A stretch of DNA of 8,478 nucleotides from Desulfobacula sp. (GTDB taxonomy: Bacteria; Desulfobacterota; Desulfobacteria; Desulfobacterales; Desulfobacteraceae), in assembly GCA_029940235.1 (NCBI GenBank), contig JAOZRI010000089.1, positions 1 to 8,478 of the forward strand, given 5' to 3'. Numbering within the stretch: the first letter of the stretch is position 1; each line of letters starts with the position of its first letter. This document shows, piece by piece, positions 1-5,719 of the stretch. The translations under genes and the position numbers were made by a program. The notes under the pieces were generated by a model. That model was not told the DNA's origin, searched no databases, and was given only the letters and a program-made list of their open reading frames with translations.

Positions 1-107
1 TCATGGATGAAGGAGCCATTGTTGAAACAGGAACTCCGGATGAATTTTTTGATAACCCCCAGACTGAACGTGCAGCTGATTTTATAAGCAAGATTCTGAC
101 CCATTAA
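1..107 (+). CDS. Polar amino acid ABC transporter ATPase, C-terminal end (5' partial)
   Basis: Only the last 34 full codons lie in the window, in the frame of the ATG-like codon at position 3, ending at TAA 105-107. The tail reads MDEGAIVETGTPDEFFDNPQ, then TERAADFISKILTH. It matches the extreme C-terminus of the GlnQ/HisP type of ABC ATPases, where the 'MDxGxIVExGxPxxxFxNPxxxRxxxFLxxIL' pattern follows the H-loop. These proteins hydrolyse ATP at the inner face of the membrane to drive uptake of glutamine, histidine or other polar amino acids. Walker A, Walker B and signature motifs would lie upstream, so the substrate cannot be read. The methionine at base 3 is probably internal, since the preceding two bases (TC) fit a TTC Phe codon as in 'FMDEG'. 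The gene is 12 bases upstream of the TPP enzyme and is probably co-transcribed with it. Confidence 0.85.
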   Translation, partial: MDEGAIVETGTPDEFFDNPQTERAADFISKILTH

Positions 108-119
108 AGGAAAATAATA

Positions 120-1835
120 ATGATTGGTGCACAAGCTTTGGTTGAGATGTTAAAAGAATATCAAGTAGAATATATTTTTGGAGTGCCAGGTGATACCAGT
201 ATTGCTTTTTATGAGGCTCTTTACGATGCAGGCTCAGCCATAAAGCATATCATGGCAAGAGATGAGCGTTCAGCCTCTTTTATGGCTGATGCCTATGCAA
301 GACTCAGCCATAAACCGGGGTTTTGTGAATGTCCAAGTGGTGCAGGGGCACTCTATTCAGTTCCAGGAGTGGCAGAAGCTAATGCCTCTTCTATTCCTGT
401 AGTATTGATGACTATGGATATACCTCTGGCAGGAGAAGGCAAACAGACAATTACGGAACTTGATACGCAAGGTTTGTTTGAGTCAGTCACCAAGTGGTCC
501 ACGGTTATTAAAAGTGCTGATAAAATTCCTGAAGCAATGCGAAGGGCATTTCGAATTGCGACCACAGGCCGACCTGGTGCTGCTTTGCTTGTTTTTCCCG
601 AAGAGGTAATGTCAGGAAAGCTTGAAAAAGAGAAAAGAGATCTTTTTTCAGAAAAAGAGTGTCATACTTATCCTGCCTATCGAACACGGGGGGCACGTCC
701 GGAACTTGAAAAATTGACAGACTATCTTGTAAATGCAAAGCGTCCGGTCCTTGTTGCCGGCGGTGGAGCAAATCATTCCCAGGCAGGGCCTGCAATCCAG
801 GCTGTAGCTGAGTGGCTGTCAGCTCCAGTTGTAACAACTATTTCAGGTCAGGGACTGCTGGGTGATGATCATCCTTTGGCAATAGGCGTTATTGGTGATA
901 ATGGATTTCATCCCCATGCCCACCGCACTGTGGAAGAAGCCGATGTTCTGCTTTATATTGGCTGTAAAATGGGATCAGTATCCACCATTAAATGGACAAT
1001 GCCGTCCTATAATCCAGATAGAAAGATTCTTCAGATTGATTTGAATCCTGAAATGCTGGGAAATAATTTTAAAAATACATTAAGCGTTACAGGAGATGCT
1101 CAGCTCATTGTGAATGATCTTCTGACTCTTTTAAAAGGCCGCACAAGCCAGCGTAATCCTTCTGACTGGGTGAATGATATAAACAGAGAAAGAGAAAAAT
1201 TCTGGGAAAGTGCTAACGAGGAATTTCAATCAGACAAAACACCTTTAAAAGCTCCGAGAATTATAGCAGAGCTGAATAAATATCTTGATAAATCAAGTAT
1301 TGTTATTTCAGATGCAGGTACACCTACACCCTATATTACAAGATTTCTTAAATTGGGAGGAAATGATTCCCGTTTTATCATTCCCCGGGCATACGGCGGG
1401 CTGGGATATGCTATCCCAGCTGTTGTTGGTGCCCATTTTGCCAAGCCAGATGCAAGACTTGTGGGTCTGTTTGGTGACGGAAGTCTTGGCATGTCAGCAG
1501 GAGAGCTGGAAACTGTTTCACGCCTTAACATTCCAGTTGTATTAATTCATTTTAACAACAGCATGTTTGGGTGGATCAAGGCGTTGCAGAAAATACACAC
1601 CAAGGAAAAATATTTTTCTGTTGATTTTACTCCCGGAGATCCTGCGCTGGTTGCCAAAGGGTTTGGATTAAAATCGATCACGATTAAAACACCTGATGAG
1701 TTGGATGCAGGTTTTAAAGAGGCTTTTGAAAGTGAAGGGCCTGTATTTGTGGATATAAAAAGTGAACCCGAAGCTGAGGATTTGCCGCCGGTATACTCAT
1801 GGCACAAAACAGCTAAACAGGCAGCTACAAAATGA
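120..1835 (+). CDS. Thiamine pyrophosphate-dependent enzyme, acetolactate synthase/pyruvate oxidase superfamily
   Basis: This 571-residue protein has the three-domain layout of the family. The N-terminal pyrimidine-binding domain (about 1-165) has 'VEYIFGVPGD' and the cofactor-activating glutamate E49 in 'RDERSASFMADAYAR'. A central Rossmann-like domain (about 195-330) contains 'RPVLVAGGGA'. The C-terminal pyrophosphate domain has the TPP/Mg motif starting GDG at 452-454 and ending NN at 479-480. Family members decarboxylate 2-oxo acids and condense, oxidise or release the product. Length and motifs resemble acetolactate synthase large subunits, but no regulatory small subunit (ilvH/ilvN) follows, so biosynthetic ilvB is doubtful. 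It sits 12 bases behind an amino acid transporter ATPase, with AAGGA at 107-111 placed 8 bases before the ATG. The pairing suggests that it handles a 2-oxo acid derived from an imported amino acid; this is inference. Sulfoacetaldehyde acetyltransferase or a 2-oxo acid decarboxylase are alternatives. Fold assignment is secure, substrate unknown. Confidence 0.88.
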   Translation: MIGAQALVEMLKEYQVEYIFGVPGDTSIAFYEALYDAGSAIKHIMARDERSASFMADAYARLSHKPGFCECPSGAGALYSVPGVAEANASSIPVVLMTMDIPLAGEGKQTITELDTQGLFESVTKWSTVIKSADKIPEAMRRAFRIATTGRPGAALLVFPEEVMSGKLEKEKRDLFSEKECHTYPAYRTRGARPELEKLTDYLVNAKRPVLVAGGGANHSQAGPAIQAVAEWLSAPVVTTISGQGLLGDDHPLAIGVIGDNGFHPHAHRTVEEADVLLYIGCKMGSVSTIKWTMPSYNPDRKILQIDLNPEMLGNNFKNTLSVTGDAQLIVNDLLTLLKGRTSQRNPSDWVNDINREREKFWESANEEFQSDKTPLKAPRIIAELNKYLDKSSIVISDAGTPTPYITRFLKLGGNDSRFIIPRAYGGLGYAIPAVVGAHFAKPDARLVGLFGDGSLGMSAGELETVSRLNIPVVLIHFNNSMFGWIKALQKIHTKEKYFSVDFTPGDPALVAKGFGLKSITIKTPDELDAGFKEAFESEGPVFVDIKSEPEAEDLPPVYSWHKTAKQAATK

Positions 1836-1941
1836 AAAGCATATCTGTATGAAAATGGGAGTGCCTGGTGTTGGTTCCAAATACCCTTCCTTCGAAAGTA
1901 TCCTTGAACTTAAATTTGAAATATAAAGGGTTTTAAAAAAT

Positions 1942-2796
1942 ATGGAGCTTAGATTTATCAAAATGCATGGCCTGGGCAATGATTTTATTATCATTGATGA
2001 CAGGGACGGTAAGATTAAAGCTTGCAGAGATTATCCTCTGATTTCCAAAATACTCTGTTCCAGACATTTTGGTATTGGTGCAGATGGAATTTGTCTTATT
2101 CTTGATTCTATCGACCACGATATAAAATTTAAGGTATTTAATTCTGATGGTTCCGAGGCACAGATGTGCGGGAATGCCATGCGATGCTTTGCAAAATATC
2201 TCTATGAAAACAGGATTATTTTAAAAAAGAAAATAAGAGTGGATACAGAGGCAGGCACCATTATTCCAGAGGTGATTGTCAATGATAATGGTGTGGTTCA
2301 GTCAATAAAAGTAGATATGGGAGAGCCTGTTTTCCTATGTGATGATATCCCCTTTAAAAGTAACAATAAAACAACTGTAAAAGAAAATATAACAGTAAAG
2401 GGCATGGAATACAGTGTTACCGCAGTTGGCATGGGCAATCCCCATTGTGTGATCTTTGTTGATGATATAAGAAACGTGGATCTTGAAAAACATGGCCCTT
2501 TAATTGAAAGCCATGAAAGGTTTCCTGAAAAAACCAATGTTGAATTTGTTGAAGTTATGAATTCTAAAGAGTTAAGAATGAGGGTGTGGGAACGAGGTGC
2601 CGGTATAACCCTTGCCTGTGGTACTGGAGCCTGTGCCAGCCTTGTTGCAGCAAATCTTGCAGGAAAGGCAGATCAAAAAGCCATTATACATCTTGATGGT
2701 GGAGACCTTGAAATTTACTGGAATAAGACCACAAACCATATTTTTAAGACAGGTAGTGCCACAGAGATATTTAAGGGGAAAATTCAAATATTTTAA
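1942..2796 (+). CDS. dapF: Diaminopimelate epimerase
   Basis: DapF converts LL-diaminopimelate to meso-diaminopimelate in the cytoplasm, the last shared step toward lysine and peptidoglycan cross-linking. It is a PLP-independent racemase with two catalytic cysteines. Both are visible: C76 in 'NSDGSEAQMCGNAMRC' and C226 in 'ERGAGITLACGTGACAS'. The N-terminus 'MELRFIKMHGLGNDFIIID' is the standard start of the family, with the conserved GLGNDF segment, and 'RHFGIGADG' and 'VGMGNPHCVIFVDD' are also typical. The length of 284 residues is normal. ATG 1942 is chosen because the family motif begins within a few residues of it. The ribosome-binding site is modest (AAAGGG at 1925-1930, 11 bases upstream). 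It follows the TPP enzyme after 106 bases and precedes the small membrane protein by 18 bases, so it may be co-transcribed with the latter. Confidence 0.97.
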   Translation: MELRFIKMHGLGNDFIIIDDRDGKIKACRDYPLISKILCSRHFGIGADGICLILDSIDHDIKFKVFNSDGSEAQMCGNAMRCFAKYLYENRIILKKKIRVDTEAGTIIPEVIVNDNGVVQSIKVDMGEPVFLCDDIPFKSNNKTTVKENITVKGMEYSVTAVGMGNPHCVIFVDDIRNVDLEKHGPLIESHERFPEKTNVEFVEVMNSKELRMRVWERGAGITLACGTGACASLVAANLAGKADQKAIIHLDGGDLEIYWNKTTNHIFKTGSATEIFKGKIQIF

Positions 2797-2814
2797 ACTT
2801 AGACAGGAAAAATT

Positions 2815-3081
2815 ATGTTTACAGTCACAGGATGTATCATTCTATCAGCTGGAATATTTATGGTTGTCAATGGTTGCAAGAAAACTAAATTCCTTAAAAA
2901 GTATGAACAGGAGAACAAGTCTTCTGATGGCTCTATTCAATTTGCTAGTATGCAATTATCACGTACCCATGGAGCAAATAAAAATTTGTACAAAGTTATC
3001 ATTGCCATGGGGTTTTTTACGGGGCTTTTTGGTTTGATTCTTATAGGATATGGATTGAATTTTTTTATATATGCAGCATGA
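2815..3081 (+). CDS. Small membrane protein with two predicted helices, unknown function
   Basis: This 88-residue protein is not one I recognise. It has two hydrophobic segments, about 2-20 (TVTGCIILSAGIFMVV) and about 60-86 (VIIAMGFFTGLFGLILIGYG). They flank a hydrophilic, Lys/Glu/Ser-rich loop of roughly 35 residues (KKTKFLKKYEQENKSSDGS). A helical hairpin in the inner membrane is the simplest model. Translation is well supported: AGGA at 2805-2808 stands 6 bases before the ATG, and the gene begins 18 bases after the dapF stop. Cys21 in 'VVNGC' is not a convincing lipobox because Asn occupies position -2. No partner or role can be inferred from the sequence. Confidence 0.7.
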   Translation: MFTVTGCIILSAGIFMVVNGCKKTKFLKKYEQENKSSDGSIQFASMQLSRTHGANKNLYKVIIAMGFFTGLFGLILIGYGLNFFIYAA

Positions 3082-3210
3082 TGGACACTCTTTAGTCTAT
3101 GACAGATAGAATAATCTTTTTTGAATTAGCAGCCATCCCACGAAATGGAAAGTACATACAGAAGTAATTAAATTTTATTGAATGATATTAAAATCTTAGA
3201 GCCTTATTGC

Positions 3211-3237
3211 TTAAGTATTTTAAAAAAAATCCGATAT
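3211..3237 (+). promoter_or_regulatory. Sigma-28 (FliA)-type promoter candidate
   Basis: TTAAGTAT (3211-3218), an 11-base spacer and TCCGATAT (3230-3237) match the enterobacterial FliA consensus TAAAGTTT-N11-GCCGATAA at 12 of 16 positions with the exact spacer, including the CCGATA core. Transcription would start near 3244, about 34 bases before the ATG at 3278, leaving the GGGAG ribosome-binding site at 3265-3269 in the leader. The surroundings are AT-rich, so part of the -35 match could be chance. Confidence 0.45.
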
Positions 3238-3277
3238 TTTTGTGAACAGCAAAAAAAAATAAAAGGGAGAATATATC

Positions 3278-3811
3278 ATGGTTTCCATACAGACAAATTT
3301 CTCTATATCATCTGATACTAATTATAATTCATTTCGCTTAACAGGTAAAACAGGAAATAAAAAATATATACTAAACTCTTCAACTAATCATGAAGTTTTT
3401 CAGTTTAGTTCTAAAATTACAACTGGTACCAGGCAGAATGTAAGTGATCAGAAGGCAATCTTCCATTTTAGTCAGTTAAGCAGGGAAGACAAAGCCTCAT
3501 TGCTTTATAATAATAGACCAATTTCAGAACTATCTGTTGATCAAGCAAATGACCTTATCAGTGATGACGGTTATTTTGGCATTGCTAAGACATCTCAACG
3601 CATTATTGATTTTGTAATAAAGGGTGCTGGAAATGATATTGATCGGTTAAGGGCTGGACGGGAAGGTGTTCTGCGTGGCTTTGCTCAAGCTGAAAAAGCA
3701 TGGGGAGGCAAGCTGCCCGACATTTCATATGCAACCCTGGAGAAGAGTCTTGATGCCATTGAAGAGAGAATTCGGCAAGCTGGAGAGCCAGTGGTCAAGC
3801 TTTCCGTCTAA
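3278..3811 (+). CDS. Conserved protein of unknown function, C-terminal domain resembling DUF5610 / so-called 'hydrogenase-4 component G' proteins
   Basis: The 177-residue product has a polar, Ser/Thr/Asn-rich and probably disordered N-terminus (1-60) and a compact C-terminal domain (about 75-175). The latter holds 'DGYFGIAKTSQRIIDFVIKG', 'DRLRAGREGVLRGFAQAEKAWGGKLPDISY' and a final charged helix 'LEKSLDAIEERIRQAG'. From memory this matches a family common in deltaproteobacteria that databases label DUF5610 or 'hydrogenase-4 component G'. I know of no biochemical basis for the hydrogenase label, and no hydrogenase gene is present here. There is no signal peptide or membrane segment. The start is supported by AAGGGAGA at 3263-3270. 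A sigma-28-like promoter lies just upstream and the gene stands alone between two gaps, so it looks monocistronic. A link to motility or flagella is inference from that promoter only. Confidence 0.75.
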   Translation: MVSIQTNFSISSDTNYNSFRLTGKTGNKKYILNSSTNHEVFQFSSKITTGTRQNVSDQKAIFHFSQLSREDKASLLYNNRPISELSVDQANDLISDDGYFGIAKTSQRIIDFVIKGAGNDIDRLRAGREGVLRGFAQAEKAWGGKLPDISYATLEKSLDAIEERIRQAGEPVVKLSV

Positions 3812-4036
3812 ACAAGTTGAGTCCTATTGGATTGTATCAAATATCAGTTTTTTTACAGTTTTCAAATCCACGAATGCTGTTTTGTATTTTTTGTTTAGTT
3901 TCCACGTCTGTTCAATATTTCTTTATGCCACAGACAATGGGAATCTGGCTTTGATCACAACAAAGATCATTTCAAAATTATAATAACTGCGTATCATCCC
4001 ACAGCAATTACTGTAAAATATTTTTATCATTAAATA

Positions 4037-4065
4037 TTGACGATAAAAGCATGAAACTATATTGT
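4037..4065 (+). promoter_or_regulatory. Sigma-70-like promoter candidate for the nitrilase-pgeF-selD group
   Basis: TTGACG at 4037-4042 matches the -35 consensus at 5 of 6 positions. Two -10 boxes are possible: TATATT at 4058-4063 (5 of 6, 15-base spacer) or TATTGT at 4060-4065 (4 of 6, 17-base spacer). The start point would fall near 4070-4072, which places the GTG at 4064 upstream of the transcript. The region is AT-rich, which lowers confidence. Confidence 0.4.
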
Positions 4066-4120
4066 GAAAAGAATTTTTGTAAAGAAGATTATTTTTGATA
4101 ATATAAATTTGGTTGAGAAT

Positions 4121-4912
4121 TTGACAGAAAAATTAAAAGCGGGTGTAGTTCAATTTGATGTAAAAGCAGGGCAGGTTGAAGCTAATTTAAATACTGCTCT
4201 TGGATATCTTGAAAAACTTGCATCTGATAATGTAAATCTTGCTGTACTGCCCGAGATGTTTTCATGCTCCTTTGATAATGAGCATTTAAAGAAGCATTCA
4301 AAGCTCACACATAGAATTTTGGATAGGCTTTCGCTGTTTGCAATCGAGAATCAGATGGCCATTGCAGGATCTCTTCCTGAAGAAAAACATGAACAGATAT
4401 TTAATACCATGGTGTTCATCGATAGGGATGGGCAGATAAAAGCTAGGTACAGAAAACTGCACCTTTTCAAGCTTACTAACGAACATTTATATTATTCTGC
4501 GGGAAATGAAACAGCTGTAATTGATTCAAGTCTTGGCAGAATAGGGCTTATGATATGCTATGATCTAAGATTTCCAGAACTTGCCAGAATATTGTCATTG
4601 CAAGGTGTTCAGATGATTATTGTTTGTGCACAATGGCCTGAATCAAGAAAAGAACATTGGAATACTCTGATAAAGGCCAGGGCCATTGAAAATCAACTGT
4701 TCATGGTATGTTCAAACAGGACTGGAGTGGAGGATACTTTAAAATTTCCAGGTATGTCCATGGTTGTGGATCCAATGGGCAGTGTTTTAATTAAGGGCAG
4801 AGATGATGATGCTTCTATTTTTGCAGATGTTGATCTAAGAGCTGTAAAACGTGCCAGAGCTTTGATTCCCTGTATGGCTGACAGGAGAGATGATATCTAT
4901 GGCAAAGCATGA
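4121..4912 (+). CDS. Carbon-nitrogen hydrolase (nitrilase superfamily), omega-amidase/Nit-like
   Basis: Cytoplasmic amidase with the Glu-Lys-Cys triad of the nitrilase superfamily: E45 in 'LAVLPEMF', K112 in 'YRKLHLF' and C146 in 'MICYDLRFPEL' (numbered from TTG 4121). The segment 'AQWPESRKEHWNTLIKARAIENQ' is typical of the omega-amidase/YafV/Nit2 branch, which hydrolyses alpha-keto acid amides or repairs deaminated metabolites. The exact substrate cannot be read. The frame is open from GTG 4064 (282 residues), but that GTG lacks a ribosome-binding site and lies in or next to a promoter -10 box. Its extra 19 residues are AT-driven Ile/Lys/Asn sequence absent from the family, whose proteins begin near 'KAGVVQFD'. 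TTG 4121 (263 residues, the usual length) is therefore preferred; TTG 4109 is also possible, and none has a strong Shine-Dalgarno site. The end overlaps pgeF. Confidence 0.85.
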   Translation: MTEKLKAGVVQFDVKAGQVEANLNTALGYLEKLASDNVNLAVLPEMFSCSFDNEHLKKHSKLTHRILDRLSLFAIENQMAIAGSLPEEKHEQIFNTMVFIDRDGQIKARYRKLHLFKLTNEHLYYSAGNETAVIDSSLGRIGLMICYDLRFPELARILSLQGVQMIIVCAQWPESRKEHWNTLIKARAIENQLFMVCSNRTGVEDTLKFPGMSMVVDPMGSVLIKGRDDDASIFADVDLRAVKRARALIPCMADRRDDIYGKA

Positions 4913-5675
4913 TATCAAAATTTATGAATTTGGATCTTTTAAACAGTATGACAATATTGTGCATGGTGTATTTACAAGATCAGGAGGAACCAGTACAGGA
5001 GCATTTGATTCTTTGAATATTGGTATAAATTCAGGTGATAAAGAGTCAATAATTGCAAATAACAGGAAGCTTATCATAAAAAAAATGGGTATGAAGCCTC
5101 TGGTATTTTTAAACCAGGTGCATGGTTCAAAAATCAAGATATTAAAAAAGGCTGACAATGATTTGTCAGAAGCCTTTCAATCAGGTAAAGAGACCTATAC
5201 TGCAGATGGTATTATCACTGATATGAAAGACCTGTTCCTTGTGATCCAGGTTGCTGACTGTCAGGCAGTTATCTTGTACGATTATGTAAATCAAGTTATT
5301 GCAAATATCCATTCGGGATGGAGGGGCAGTATTAAAAATATCATTGGAGAGTGCGTGGCACAAATGGTGTCTGAATTTGGCTGTCAACCTGAAAACATTA
5401 TTGCAGGTATCTCTCCAAGCCTTGGTCCATGTTGTTCTGAATTTGTAAATTACAAGGATGAAATTCCCGAGAGTTTGTGGAAATATAAACATAGAGATAA
5501 AGATTATTTTGATTTCTGGAAAATAAGTTGTGATCAACTTATGGATAAAGGTATCAAGAGAGAAAATATTGAAAATATGGAGATCTGCACTAAGTGCAAT
5601 AGGAATGAATTTTATTCATTCAGGGGAGAAAAAACCACAGGCAGGTTTGCCTGTGTTATCTCCATGGTTAATTGA
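4899..5675 (+). CDS. pgeF: Peptidoglycan editing factor PgeF (YfiH/LACC1 family, formerly multicopper polyphenol oxidase)
   Basis: The product belongs to the single-domain YfiH/LACC1 family. In bacteria these act on cytoplasmic UDP-MurNAc carrying wrongly added L-serine, and related members deaminate purine nucleosides. The three metal ligands are visible, numbered from ATG 4899: H75 in 'NQVHGSKI', C121 in 'VADCQAVILYD' and H138 in 'NIHSGWRGS'. 'GVFTRSGGTS' near the N-terminus and 'GISPSLGPCC' are also family marks. The frame is open from ATG 4890 (261 residues), but AGGAG at 4883-4887 leaves only 2 bases to that ATG and 11 bases to ATG 4899. The 258-residue form is therefore preferred. It overlaps the hydrolase stop by 14 bases, which suggests translational coupling, and it precedes selD by 44 bases. 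Confidence 0.93.
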   Translation: MAKHDIKIYEFGSFKQYDNIVHGVFTRSGGTSTGAFDSLNIGINSGDKESIIANNRKLIIKKMGMKPLVFLNQVHGSKIKILKKADNDLSEAFQSGKETYTADGIITDMKDLFLVIQVADCQAVILYDYVNQVIANIHSGWRGSIKNIIGECVAQMVSEFGCQPENIIAGISPSLGPCCSEFVNYKDEIPESLWKYKHRDKDYFDFWKISCDQLMDKGIKRENIENMEICTKCNRNEFYSFRGEKTTGRFACVISMVN

Positions 5676-5699
5676 CAGGCAGTGTGAATAATCTATCAA
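5672..5699 (+). promoter_or_regulatory. Possible internal promoter before selD (weak)
   Basis: A perfect TTGACA at 5672-5677 overlaps the pgeF stop codon. It is followed at 16 bases by TATCAA at 5694-5699 (4 of 6 to TATAAT). The resulting leader would be only about 14 bases but would still include the selD ribosome-binding site GAGGTG at 5708-5713. It could give selD some independence from pgeF; chance similarity is equally possible. Confidence 0.22.
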
Positions 5700-5719
5700 A
5701 AATAATAGAGGTGTTATAA

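Noticed and set aside
508..837. Minus-strand frames antisense to the TPP enzyme and other genes
   Set aside because: They are complements of strongly supported coding sequence, lack ribosome-binding sites and show no protein family features.
1867..1885. Hairpin GGT-TTGG / CCAA-ACC after the TPP enzyme as a terminator
   Set aside because: The stem is interrupted, the loop is only 2-4 bases and no T-tract follows.
1833..1926. Read-through of the TPP enzyme stop TGA as selenocysteine
   Set aside because: The protein already has its full length. The extension has no family resemblance, and no hairpin follows the TGA at the required distance.
2815..3081. Lipoprotein signal (Cys21) in the small membrane protein
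   Set aside because: Residues before Cys21 are V-V-N-G. Asn at -2 does not fit a lipobox, and a second membrane helix follows.
3666..3983. 105-codon + strand frame overlapping the 3278-3811 gene and running into the gap
   Set aside because: The first part is an out-of-frame reading of a well-supported gene. The rest is AT-driven Phe/Ile/Leu-rich sequence without a ribosome-binding site or recognisable motif.
3812..4035. Intergenic gap examined for a small RNA, terminator or small gene
   Set aside because: It has several T-runs but no convincing GC stem before any of them. The small palindrome TGATC-N8-GATCA near 3954-3971 is too weak to assign. Nothing further can be supported.
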